NCBI GenBank assembly: GCA_019115605.1
Contig: DXDG01000023.1
Span: 36,280 to 100,279, forward strand
Source of the DNA: Candidatus Alistipes faecigallinarum
GTDB lineage: Bacteria; Bacteroidota; Bacteroidia; Bacteroidales; Rikenellaceae
Length of the DNA stretch: 64,000 bases
Reading direction: 5' to 3'
Below the pieces are notes generated by a model that was not told the DNA's origin, searched no databases, and was given only the letters and a program-made list of their open reading frames with translations. The position numbers were made by a program, and so were the translations under genes. Shown here one piece after another: positions 8,876 to 17,324 of this stretch; positions within the stretch are counted from its first letter, which is position 1, and each line of letters begins with the position of its first letter.

Positions 8876-9988
8876 ATGAAAAAGATCATCCTTTCGGGCG
8901 GCGGTACGGGCGGCCATATCTACCCGGCCGTTGCGGTGGCCGAGGCGCTCAAGCGGCGCTTCGGCGACGACGTGGAGCTGCTCTTCGTGGGCGCCGAGGG
9001 CAAGATGGAGATGGAGAAGGTCCCGGCGCTGGGTTACCGGATCGTCGGACTGCCCATCGCCGGGCTGCAGCGCCGGCTGGACTGGCACAACCTGCTGGTT
9101 CCGTTCAAGGTGCTCAGGAGCCTGCGGCTGGCGCACCGCACGATCCGCGACTTCAGGGCAGACGTGGTTGTGGGCTTCGGCGGCTATGCGAGCGCTCCGG
9201 TGCTGTGGGCCGCCCAGCGCATGGGGGTTCCCACGGTCATCCAGGAGCAGAACTCCTATGCCGGGGTTACGAACAAGATCCTCGCCCGCGGGGCGCGCTG
9301 CATCTGCACGGCCTACGAGGGCATGGAGCGCTTCTTCCCGGCCGACCGGATCGTCCTGACGGGAAATCCCCTGCGGGGACGTTTCTCGAAGGAGGGCGCC
9401 GACCGTACGGAAGCGCTGAAATACTACGGACTGCGCGACGACCTTCCGGTGGTGCTGGTCGTCGGCGGGTCGCTCGGCACGCGTTCGCTGAACGAGATGA
9501 TGAAGCACTGGATCCTCGAAACGGGCGGCACGGCCCCCGTGCAGGTGATCTGGCAGACGGGCAAATACTACGAGCGGGAGATGCAGGCCTTCCTGGCGGC
9601 GCATCCCGCCGGGCATGTCTGGCAGGGGGCCTTCATCGAACGCATGGACTACGCCTATGCGGCGGCCGACGTGGTGGTTTCGCGCAGCGGCGCCGGAACG
9701 GTCTCGGAGCTCTGCCTGGTGGGCAAGCCGGTGATCTTCGTACCCTCGCCCAATGTCGCGGAGGACCATCAGACGAAGAATGCCCGGGCCCTCGAATCGA
9801 AGGGCGCCGCGCTGCTCGTCCCCGATGCCGTGTGCCGCGAGGAGGGGATGCGGCGGGCCGTGGAGCTGCTCGGCGACCCGGCGCGGCGTGCGGAGATGAG
9901 CCGTCGCATCGAGGCGCTGGCGCGTCCCGACGCCGCGGAGCGCATCGTCGAGCGGATTGCCGCGCTGCTGCCCGCAGAAGCAAAGTAA
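8876..9988 (+). CDS. murG: UDP-GlcNAc:lipid I N-acetylglucosaminyltransferase MurG
   Basis: 370 residues, GT28 family. It opens with ILSGGGTGGHIYPAVAVAEA, the nucleotide-sugar/lipid-binding glycine loop. VVGFGGYASAPVL, QEQNSYAG and the C-terminal donor site (VVSRSGAGTVSELCLVGKP) are all present. It adds GlcNAc to lipid I at the inner face of the membrane to make lipid II. In most relatives ftsW lies immediately upstream; here a barrel gene does, 12 bases away. murC follows after 28 bases. Confidence 0.97.
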   Translation: MKKIILSGGGTGGHIYPAVAVAEALKRRFGDDVELLFVGAEGKMEMEKVPALGYRIVGLPIAGLQRRLDWHNLLVPFKVLRSLRLAHRTIRDFRADVVVGFGGYASAPVLWAAQRMGVPTVIQEQNSYAGVTNKILARGARCICTAYEGMERFFPADRIVLTGNPLRGRFSKEGADRTEALKYYGLRDDLPVVLVVGGSLGTRSLNEMMKHWILETGGTAPVQVIWQTGKYYEREMQAFLAAHPAGHVWQGAFIERMDYAYAAADVVVSRSGAGTVSELCLVGKPVIFVPSPNVAEDHQTKNARALESKGAALLVPDAVCREEGMRRAVELLGDPARRAEMSRRIEALARPDAAERIVERIAALLPAEAK

Positions 9989-10016
9989 AGCGGAAAATAA
10001 TGTTTGCAAACAGGAT

Positions 10017-11405
10017 ATGAAATTCGAAAACGTCTATTTTCTCGGAATCGGAGGCATCGGCATGAGCGCCCTGGCGCGCTATTTCCTCCACGAAGGACGC
10101 CGGGTCGCCGGATATGACCGGACCCCCTCGTCGCTCACGGAGGCCCTCGAGGCCGAAGGGGCTTCGGTCCATTATGAGGACGACGTGCGGCGGATCCCCG
10201 CCCCGTTCCTCGATCCGGCCACAACGATCGTGGTCTACACGCCGGCCGTGCCGCACGATCTGGGTGAATTCGTCTACTTCCGCGAGCAGGGCTTCACGAT
10301 CGAGAAGCGCTCGCAGATGCTCGGCCACCTGGCCGAGGGCAAATACGTCATGGCCGTGGCCGGCACGCACGGCAAGACGACCACCACGACCCTCGTGGCG
10401 TGGCTCAACCGTGCGCTGACGGGCGGCGGCTCGGCCTTCCTGGGCGGTCTGTCGAAGAATTTCGGCGGCAACCTCGTGCTGGGCGGCGGACCGCGCCTGG
10501 CCGTCGAGGCCGACGAGTTCGACCGTTCGTTCCTGCGCCTCTATCCCGACGTGGCGGTCGTAACCTCCGTGGATGCCGACCACCTGGACATCTACGGCAC
10601 GCACGAGGCGGTCAAGGAGGCCTTCTCGCAGTTCGTGCGGCAGATCCGCCCGGGCGGCAGCCTCGTTATCAAGCAGGGCGTGGAGATCACGCTCGACAAT
10701 CCGCGCATCACGGTCTACCGCTATGCCTGTGATACGCCGTGCGACTTCTATGCGCGCAACATCCGCCTCGGGGAGGGCGGCCACTGCCATTTTGAGCTGG
10801 TAACCCCCTCGGGCGTGATCGGGAATCTTACGCTGGGCGTCCCCGGCCGGGTCAATGTCGAGAATGCCGTGGCGGCCGTCGCTTCGGTGTGGTGCGCCGC
10901 GCGGGCCCAGGGGGCGGAACTCTCCGCGGAGCGGGTCCGCGAGGCGCTGGCCTCCTTTACGGGGGTGAAGCGCCGCTTCGACTTCTACCTCAATACGCCC
11001 GAGCAGGTCTACATGGACGACTATGCGCACCATCCGCGCGAGCTGGCCGCGACGCTCACCTCCGTGCGGGGCATGTTCCCCGGACGGCGCATCACGGCGC
11101 TCTTCCAGCCGCACCTCTACACCCGTACGCGCGACCTCTACCGCGAGTTTGCCGAGGCGCTGTCGCTGGCCGACGAGGTGGTGCTGCTGCCGATCTACCC
11201 GGCGCGCGAGGAGCCGATCGAAGGGGTGGGTTCGGAGCTGATCGCCGGCCTGGTGCGCGTCCCCTGCCGCATCGTGCCGCGCGAGCGGCTGGCCGAGACG
11301 GTGGCCGCGATGCCGACCGACGTGGTGATCTCGTTCGGCGCGGGCAATATCGACGCCTGCTGCGAGGCGATCGCCGAGCGGCTGCGCGCCAAATGCCGGT
11401 CGTAA
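10017..11405 (+). CDS. murC: UDP-N-acetylmuramate--L-alanine ligase
   Basis: 462 residues from ATG at 10017, chosen because the family starts just before FLGIGGIGMSALARY; a longer frame from 9957 would run into murG. The ATP-binding motif GTHGKTTTT lies near residues 116-124. The central AVEADEFDRSF and the C-terminal DDYAHHPREL are conserved. It adds L-alanine to UDP-MurNAc, the first step of stem-peptide synthesis. ftsQ follows after 30 bases in what looks like one transcript. Confidence 0.97.
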   Translation: MKFENVYFLGIGGIGMSALARYFLHEGRRVAGYDRTPSSLTEALEAEGASVHYEDDVRRIPAPFLDPATTIVVYTPAVPHDLGEFVYFREQGFTIEKRSQMLGHLAEGKYVMAVAGTHGKTTTTTLVAWLNRALTGGGSAFLGGLSKNFGGNLVLGGGPRLAVEADEFDRSFLRLYPDVAVVTSVDADHLDIYGTHEAVKEAFSQFVRQIRPGGSLVIKQGVEITLDNPRITVYRYACDTPCDFYARNIRLGEGGHCHFELVTPSGVIGNLTLGVPGRVNVENAVAAVASVWCAARAQGAELSAERVREALASFTGVKRRFDFYLNTPEQVYMDDYAHHPRELAATLTSVRGMFPGRRITALFQPHLYTRTRDLYREFAEALSLADEVVLLPIYPAREEPIEGVGSELIAGLVRVPCRIVPRERLAETVAAMPTDVVISFGAGNIDACCEAIAERLRAKCRS

Positions 11406-11435
11406 AACCCTGAAAACACGAAAAAACAGATCCGC

Positions 11436-12536
11436 TTGAACCGAACGCTCAAATACGCACTGCTCACCCTGTTGTGGCTGCTGGTGGCCGGCTATGTGCT
11501 CTGGGCCTCCGTCGCGGCGCACCGCAACCGCAAGGCCCGCAAGGTCGCCCGCCTGGAGATCGAGGTGGTGGACAGCACCTCGCAGGGACATCTCGTCTCC
11601 GCGGAGATGGTGCGCCGCTGGATCTCCTCGAGCCGCATCCCGACCGTCGGGACGGCTGTCGGGGAGGTGGACCTGACGGCCATCGAGCGGCTGATCGCCC
11701 GCAACGGCTTTGTCGACGAGGCGGTGGCCTATGTCGACTACGACGCCGTGCTGCATATCGAGATCAGCCAGCGCAAGCCGCTGCTGCGCCTGCTCACCGA
11801 CGGGATGAACCTCTACGCCACCGAGAACGGCCATGTCTTCGGGGCGCCGCGCGCCTCGTCGCTCTACGTCCCGGTCGTTACGGGCAGCTACCGCCCGCCC
11901 TTCCCGGCCGACTATTCGGGCGAGGTGAGGCGCCATATCGACAGCCGGATTGCGGAGATCGACCGCCGCATCGAGGAGCTTGAGCACGAGAAGTATCCCT
12001 ACTACCGCCGCGAGATCGAGAACGACCGCGACCTGGCGGAGGTGCGGCGCATGCGGATCAAGCGGCAGTGGTGGCGCGGCGAGAGTGCCGAGGCCTTCGA
12101 CAAGCGGGTGGAGGAGCTGCGTGAAAAAAAGGCGGAGCTGCGCCGCCTGTACCGCTACCGCAGCCGGGTCTGCCGCGAGCGGGTCGCACAGATTGCCGAG
12201 CGCCAGCAGGCCGAGCGCGCGGCACAAAAAAAATTGGAAAAAAGCTACGAAGATTTCGTGAAACTCCTTACCTTTGTGAAGATTGTCGAAGACGACGATT
12301 TCTGGAGGTCGGAAGTGGTGCAGATTGCGGCTCGGACGACCCCCAGCGGAGCATTGGAGGTAGAGCTCACCCCCCGCAGCGGCCGTTTTACGATCCTTTT
12401 CGGGCGGCTGGACGACGTGGAGGCCAAGTTCGACAAGCTGCTGCGCTTCTACCGGAGCGGCCTCCCGGTAATCGGGTGGGACGCCTGCCGTACGATCGAC
12501 GTCCGATACAGGAATCAGGTGGTTTGCAAGAAATAG
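11436..12536 (+). CDS. ftsQ: Cell division protein FtsQ with a long coiled-coil insertion
   Basis: 366 residues from TTG at 11436; no ATG lies nearby. Residues 1-30 hold a short cytoplasmic end and one membrane helix (ALLTLLWLLVAGYVLW). A POTRA-like part spans about 37-115, and a beta domain begins near 116 (KPLLRLL, GMNLYATENGHVFG, VPVVTGSY). It resumes at about 271 (FVKLLTFVKIVEDDDFWRSE). Between them, about 158-270, lies a highly charged Arg/Glu/Lys stretch rich in heptad-like patterns, which FtsQ proteins do not normally have. The protein links septal peptidoglycan synthesis to the FtsA/FtsZ ring. Its place between murC and ftsA supports the call. Confidence 0.9.
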   Translation: MNRTLKYALLTLLWLLVAGYVLWASVAAHRNRKARKVARLEIEVVDSTSQGHLVSAEMVRRWISSSRIPTVGTAVGEVDLTAIERLIARNGFVDEAVAYVDYDAVLHIEISQRKPLLRLLTDGMNLYATENGHVFGAPRASSLYVPVVTGSYRPPFPADYSGEVRRHIDSRIAEIDRRIEELEHEKYPYYRREIENDRDLAEVRRMRIKRQWWRGESAEAFDKRVEELREKKAELRRLYRYRSRVCRERVAQIAERQQAERAAQKKLEKSYEDFVKLLTFVKIVEDDDFWRSEVVQIAARTTPSGALEVELTPRSGRFTILFGRLDDVEAKFDKLLRFYRSGLPVIGWDACRTIDVRYRNQVVCKK

Positions 12537-12546
12537 AATTTGTACC

Positions 12547-13995
12547 GTGGAAAGAAAGAATTATACCGTTGCCGTCGATCTGGGTTCGTCGTCGGTCCGT
12601 GTGGCCGTCGGTGAGAAGACCGCCGAAGGGTTGATGGATATCGCCTGCGTGGTGTCGAAACCCGTCGAGGGGGTCCGCGCCGGCAAGATCGAGAATATCG
12701 AACTGGTGAGCCAGGCCGTGCGCGAGGCATTCGAGGAGGTCGAGAAGCAGCTCGGCATCCACATCACGGAGGCCTATGCGGGCATCTCGGGCGACTTCGT
12801 GCGCTGCGCCCGCCATACGGACCATGTCTTTGTCTACGATCCGCAGAACGGGGTCAACCGGAAGGATGTCGACGCGCTGTTCGACCGCATGCGCAACGTC
12901 CAGGCGCCCGACGACGAGACGATCATGGAGCGCATCCCCCAGAACTATGTGGTCGATGACGACCGGGAGGTGCGCAACCCCGTGGGATCGTTCGGCAAGA
13001 AGCTCTCCTCGACGTTCAACTTCATCCTCTGCCTGCGAACGCCGATGCAGCGCCTCGAAATGGCGCTCAAGCGGCTCGGCATCCGCACGCTGGGCATCAT
13101 TCCCGATGCACTGGCCGCTCCCGAGGCGGTGCTGCTGCCCGACGAGAAGGAGGAGGGCGTTGCCGTGGTGGACGTGGGCGCCGGCGTAACCGACGTGGCG
13201 GTCTACTACCGCAACGTGGTGCGTTATGTGGCGTCGATCCCGATGGGAGCCTCGGCCATCAACCGCGACATCCGCACGATGGGTGTTCCCGAGAAGCATG
13301 TCGAGAGCCTCAAGCGGAAATACGGTTCGGCCGTTGCCGAGCTGGCTTCGGACGAGAAACTCATCCGCGTCAACGGCCGTACGGCCCGCGAGGTGAAGGA
13401 TATCCTGCTGCGCAACCTGGCCACGGTGATCGAGGCCCGCGCCACGGATATCGCCGAATTCGTCCTGCAGGAGATCCGCGACTCGGGTTATGCCGATCGG
13501 CTGGTCTACGGCATCGTGCTTACGGGCGGCTCGGCCGCGCTGAAGGATCTCGGCGAGCTGTTCCGCCGCGTAACGAAGATGGAGGTCCGCGTGGCGCTTC
13601 CCGAAACGGGCATTACAGAGGAGTCGAAGGCCAAGGTCGCCGATCCGGGTTGTGCGACCGTCGTGGGCCTGCTCATCCGCGGCGCCGCCCAGGGCGGCTG
13701 CACCGTGGTCGAGCGACCGGCACCCGCTCCGGCACCCGCGCCGGGTCCGCACACGCCGGCAACTCCCGGCCGTCCGGCAACTCCCGGCACGCAGCTCCGG
13801 CAGCCCGTGCAGCCCGTAACGCCGCCCGTGCAGCCCGTAACGCCGCCGGTGGAGCCCGACGAGCCGGCGGATCACGAGGTCGAGCCGGCGGAGCATCCGG
13901 CGCCCCGCCGCAAGCGCGACTGGGGATCGATTCTCCAGAAGACCTTCGACAAGATCAACAAGAGTTTCTCGGCGGCCGAGGACGAGGAAATTTAG
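12547..13995 (+). CDS. ftsA: Cell division protein FtsA with proline-rich linker
   Basis: 482 residues from GTG at 12547, ten bases after ftsQ. The actin-like fold is visible: phosphate 1 loop VDLGSSSVRVAV, the 1C region, and phosphate 2 VVDVGAGVTDVAVYY. LTGGSAALKDLGELF is the adenosine motif. Residues of about 389-455 form a Pro/Ala-rich linker with a repeated PVQPVTP unit. A C-terminal amphipathic helix (WGSILQKTFDKINKSF) should bind the membrane. FtsA tethers FtsZ to the inner membrane. The linker makes it longer than E. coli FtsA. Confidence 0.95.
   Translation: MERKNYTVAVDLGSSSVRVAVGEKTAEGLMDIACVVSKPVEGVRAGKIENIELVSQAVREAFEEVEKQLGIHITEAYAGISGDFVRCARHTDHVFVYDPQNGVNRKDVDALFDRMRNVQAPDDETIMERIPQNYVVDDDREVRNPVGSFGKKLSSTFNFILCLRTPMQRLEMALKRLGIRTLGIIPDALAAPEAVLLPDEKEEGVAVVDVGAGVTDVAVYYRNVVRYVASIPMGASAINRDIRTMGVPEKHVESLKRKYGSAVAELASDEKLIRVNGRTAREVKDILLRNLATVIEARATDIAEFVLQEIRDSGYADRLVYGIVLTGGSAALKDLGELFRRVTKMEVRVALPETGITEESKAKVADPGCATVVGLLIRGAAQGGCTVVERPAPAPAPAPGPHTPATPGRPATPGTQLRQPVQPVTPPVQPVTPPVEPDEPADHEVEPAEHPAPRRKRDWGSILQKTFDKINKSFSAAEDEEI
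13807..13848 (+). repeat. Two 21-base tandem units in the ftsA linker
   Basis: Units at 13807-13827 and 13828-13848 differ at one base and encode repeated VQPVTPP. Slippage here would lengthen or shorten the linker in frame by seven residues. Confidence 0.85.
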
Positions 13996-14043
13996 TTCGG
14001 CATCGTTCTGCGGGCCATTATTTTTAATCGGAAAAACAACGTT

Positions 14044-15342
14044 ATGACAGACGAATTGATATCGGAAATCAAGGCTCCGCGTACGGAGGGGTCGATCATC
14101 ATGGTGGTGGGCGTCGGCGGCGCCGGAGGCAATGCCGTGAACCGCATGTGGAACCTCGGTATTCGGGGCGTTACCTTCATGGTCTGCAATACCGACCAGC
14201 AGGCCCTGGACAAGAGTCCCGTGGAGCGCAAGATCTGCCTGGGCGACGACGGCCTGGGCGCCGGCAACGACGCCGAGGTAGGGCGCCAGAAGGCCGTGGA
14301 GACGCTGCCCGAGATCCGGCAGCAGCTCGAGGAGGTCGGCGCGCGGATGATCTTCATCACGGCCGGCATGGGCGGCGGTACGGGTACGGGCGCTTCGCCC
14401 GTCATCGCCCAGCTGGCCCGCGAAATGGGGCTTCTGACCGTGGCCATCGTAACCTCGCCGCTGATCGTCGAGGGCAAGATCCGCTACGACCAGGCCCAGC
14501 AGGGTATCGAGGAGCTGCGCAAGAATGTCGATTCGCTGTTGATCATCAACAACGAGAACATCCTCGAGATCTACGGACGCCTCTCGGTCAAGCAGGCCTT
14601 CGGCAAGGCCGACGACATCCTGGCCTCGGCCACGAAGGGCATCGCCGAGATCATCACCGTCGAGAGCGATCTGGTGAATGTCGATTTCGCCGACGTCTCG
14701 AAGGTCATGCGCAACAGCGGCCGGGCCCACATGGCCGTGGCCACGGCCGAGGGCGACAACCGCGCCGAGGCGGTCGCCGAGGCGTCGCTGCATTCGCCGC
14801 TGCTGGACCACAACCTCATCTCGGGAGCGAAGAACATCCTGCTCAACATCTCGGTGGCCGACTCCGACGCGCTGATCTACGAGGAGGTCGTGCGCATCCT
14901 CGAATACATTCAGGCTCACGCCAGCGTGCAGGACGAGCGCGGCGTGATCCACAACGCGAACATCATCTGGGGTACGAGCGAGAAGCCCCAGCTGGGCAAT
15001 GCCATCGAGCTGGTGGTCGTGGCCACGGGCTTCGACGACGGGATGGAGGGCATGCGCCCCGTGGTGGAGGACGAGAACTCCGAGGCGGCCGCCGCACAGG
15101 ACCCCGAGCAGGGGCTGGTGTCGATCAAGCCGTCGCCCCGTCCCGCCGCACAGCCCGAGCAGGTGGTGCTCGGCGCCAAATCGACGCGTTACAACAATAT
15201 CGAGGCCCTGCTGGCCCGTCCGGCCTACAAGACCCGCAATTCGGCCTTTGTCGTGCAGGCCTCCGGAGGCCGCAAGGAGGTGCTCCGCGAGGAGGGCTCC
15301 GCGCACCGGGAGGAACCCCGGAGCGGCTCGCTGTTTGACTAA
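14044..15342 (+). CDS. ftsZ: Cell division GTPase FtsZ
   Basis: 432 residues. VVGVGGAGGNAVNRM opens the GTPase domain, and the tubulin signature GGGTGTGASP lies near residue 110. The T7 synergy region and C-terminal domain follow to about residue 325. After a variable linker there is a short conserved ARPAYKTRN block near residue 390, and about 40 further residues lead to the end. FtsZ forms the division ring; FtsA is encoded just upstream. The gene is the last of the cell-division block. Confidence 0.98.
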   Translation: MTDELISEIKAPRTEGSIIMVVGVGGAGGNAVNRMWNLGIRGVTFMVCNTDQQALDKSPVERKICLGDDGLGAGNDAEVGRQKAVETLPEIRQQLEEVGARMIFITAGMGGGTGTGASPVIAQLAREMGLLTVAIVTSPLIVEGKIRYDQAQQGIEELRKNVDSLLIINNENILEIYGRLSVKQAFGKADDILASATKGIAEIITVESDLVNVDFADVSKVMRNSGRAHMAVATAEGDNRAEAVAEASLHSPLLDHNLISGAKNILLNISVADSDALIYEEVVRILEYIQAHASVQDERGVIHNANIIWGTSEKPQLGNAIELVVVATGFDDGMEGMRPVVEDENSEAAAAQDPEQGLVSIKPSPRPAAQPEQVVLGAKSTRYNNIEALLARPAYKTRNSAFVVQASGGRKEVLREEGSAHREEPRSGSLFD

Positions 15343-15358
15343 CTAAACGCCTGTCAGC

Positions 15359-16642
15359 TTGGAAGAGACCGGTTCCTGGATCGTTTTCAACGGGTTTGAG
15401 CCCCGCATGGCCGTATTCTGTGCGGTTACGCTCCTGCTGTTGTGTATCTCGGCCCTCGTATCGGGAGCCGAGACCTCCTTTTTCTCCCTGTCGCACAACG
15501 ACATCAACCGCCTGAAGAACAGCCGCGCCGCTTCGGCCGGCGCCATGCTGCGCCTGTTGAAGGATGTGGATCTGCTGCTGGCAACGATTCTCGTGGTGAA
15601 CAACCTGGTGAACGTTTGCATCGTCATCCTCACCTCGACGATCATCGACTCGGTCTTCACCTTCCTACGCTTCGAGTTTCTCTTCAAGACGGTGCTGGTA
15701 ACCTTCCTGCTGCTGCTCTTCGGCGAGATCCTCCCGAAGGTGCTGGCGCAGACGATGCCCATGCGCTTCGCCTCGGCCGTGGCACGGCCCCTGCTGGCCC
15801 TGCGGTGGATCGTCTACCCGCTTTCCTACGTGCTGGTTCATGCCAGCAGCCGCATCAGCGAGAAGGCCGCCCACCGCAGCGAGATCTCGCTCGACGAGCT
15901 GGCCGATGCCGTGGACATGACGCAGAGCACCTGCCGCGAGGAGCATGTGATGCTCTCGGGCATCGTGAACTTCGTCAATACGGAGGTGCAGGAGATCATG
16001 AAGCCGCGCGTCGACATGACGGCCCTCGACATTACGGACGACTACGACACGGTCAAGCGGACGATCATCGAGTCGGGCTTCTCGCGGATCCCGGTCTACG
16101 AGGAGGACATGGACAACATCCGGGGCACGCTCTACGTCAAGGACCTGCTCCCCTACATCAACAACGAGCGGGACTTCGCCTGGCAGCAGCTTGTCCGCAA
16201 GCCCTATTTCGTCCCCGAGCACAAGAAGATCAACGACCTGCTGGCCGATTTCCAGTCCAACAAGGTCCACATGGCCGTCGTGGTCGACGAGTACGGTTCG
16301 ACGCTGGGACTCGTCTCGCTCGAGGATGTCATCGAGGAGATCGTCGGCGAGATCTCCGACGAAAGCGACAACGACGAGGTCTACTATACGAAGCTCGATG
16401 CCCGGAGCTATCTGTTCGAGGGCAAGACCCATCTGGGGGATTTCGAGCGGATCCTCGAACTCGACGAGGATACCTTTGCCGACGTGCGGGGCGAGGCCGA
16501 GACCCTTGCCGGGCTGATGCTCGAACTCAAGCGCGACTTCCCCCGCCAGGGCGACGTCTTCACCACCCACAACATCCGCTTCACGATTCAGACCGTGGAG
16601 GGGCACCGCATCGACAAGATCCGTGTCGATCTGCTCCCATGA
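15359..16642 (+). CDS. gldE: Gliding-motility-associated protein GldE (DUF21/CBS/CorC-HlyC)
   Basis: 427 residues from TTG at 15359; an ATG at 15407 is a possible alternative. The N-terminal DUF21 domain has three to four membrane helices and the SGAETSFFSLS motif. Two CBS domains follow (about 205-320, with GFSRIPVYEEDMDNI and VDEYGSTLGLVSLEDV). The C-terminal CorC/HlyC transporter-associated domain comes last. In gliding Bacteroidetes GldE supports lipoprotein/secretion functions with GldD; non-gliding gut relatives also carry it. Its stop overlaps the next ATG by four bases. Confidence 0.88.
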   Translation: MEETGSWIVFNGFEPRMAVFCAVTLLLLCISALVSGAETSFFSLSHNDINRLKNSRAASAGAMLRLLKDVDLLLATILVVNNLVNVCIVILTSTIIDSVFTFLRFEFLFKTVLVTFLLLLFGEILPKVLAQTMPMRFASAVARPLLALRWIVYPLSYVLVHASSRISEKAAHRSEISLDELADAVDMTQSTCREEHVMLSGIVNFVNTEVQEIMKPRVDMTALDITDDYDTVKRTIIESGFSRIPVYEEDMDNIRGTLYVKDLLPYINNERDFAWQQLVRKPYFVPEHKKINDLLADFQSNKVHMAVVVDEYGSTLGLVSLEDVIEEIVGEISDESDNDEVYYTKLDARSYLFEGKTHLGDFERILELDEDTFADVRGEAETLAGLMLELKRDFPRQGDVFTTHNIRFTIQTVEGHRIDKIRVDLLP

Positions 16643-17244
16643 ACCGGCTCTTGACAGCGCTTCCCGCCGCGGCCGACGCCCTGGAGGGGTGGATTGCCGC
16701 CGATGAGCGGCGTGCGGCCGAGGCCTTCGGTTCGGAGCGCCGCCGGAGGGAGTACCTCACCTGGCGGGCCATGGTGCGGCGTGTGCTGGGGTACGACGTG
16801 CGGATCGGCTACGATGCGAACGGCGCTCCGCAGCTTCTGGATCTTCCGCTGCACCTCTCCGTCTCGCACTGCGCGGGCCTTGTGGCCGTGGCGCTCTCCG
16901 ACGCCCCGTGCGCCGTCGATGCCGAAGCGGCCGGCCGCGACTTCTCGCGCGTGAGGTCCCGTTACCTGACCCCTTTCGAAGCGTCGCTTTCCGCCGATCC
17001 CCTGTGGCCGGCCGTGGCGTGGTGCGCCAAGGAGACGCTCTACAAGTATGCCCGGCGCCGCGGGCTGGATCTCTGCCGCGACCTCCGGCTGCTTGAGGCC
17101 GATCCTGTCCGCGGCCGCCTCGTCGGACGTGTCGGCGACGGCGCGCCGCTGCCGATGCGCATCGACCGCGTGGAGGGGGCGCTGGTCGTCTCGCTCTTCG
17201 GCAACCCGGACGCTCCGCTCTCCGTCGAACGGCTCCTTTTCTGA
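16639..17244 (+). CDS. 4'-phosphopantetheinyl transferase superfamily protein
   Basis: 201 residues, coupled to gldE by an ATGA overlap. HLSVSHCAGLVAVAL is the conserved entry motif. The Mg-binding motif reads CAVDAEA instead of the more common GVDIE but keeps Asp and Glu. AVAWCAKETLYKYA matches WxxKExxxK. Such enzymes transfer phosphopantetheine from CoA to carrier proteins. gldE followed by a transferase of this family is a familiar arrangement in Bacteroidetes (from memory). The carrier-protein target cannot be told. Confidence 0.85.
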   Translation: MNRLLTALPAAADALEGWIAADERRAAEAFGSERRRREYLTWRAMVRRVLGYDVRIGYDANGAPQLLDLPLHLSVSHCAGLVAVALSDAPCAVDAEAAGRDFSRVRSRYLTPFEASLSADPLWPAVAWCAKETLYKYARRRGLDLCRDLRLLEADPVRGRLVGRVGDGAPLPMRIDRVEGALVVSLFGNPDAPLSVERLLF

Positions 17245-17252
17245 AAAACACG

Positions 17253-17293
17253 CAAAAAAAGAGATTCCGGCTCCTTCCCGGGGCCGGAATCTC
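17253..17293 (-). terminator. Intrinsic terminator of the C1 peptidase gene
   Basis: The inverted repeat GAGATTCCGGC / GCCGGAATCTC at 17261-17293 is followed on the minus strand by a run of seven T (17254-17260). It lies between two convergent genes, and the T run serves the minus strand. Confidence 0.8.
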
Positions 17294-17324
17294 CTGGTTT
17301 CTCTCCTGCGGCGCGTGCCGCGGA

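Noticed and set aside
12388..15306. A 972-codon open frame on the minus strand over ftsA and ftsZ
   Set aside because: Its His/Arg/Asp-rich composition mirrors the genes on the other strand; there is no family signature.
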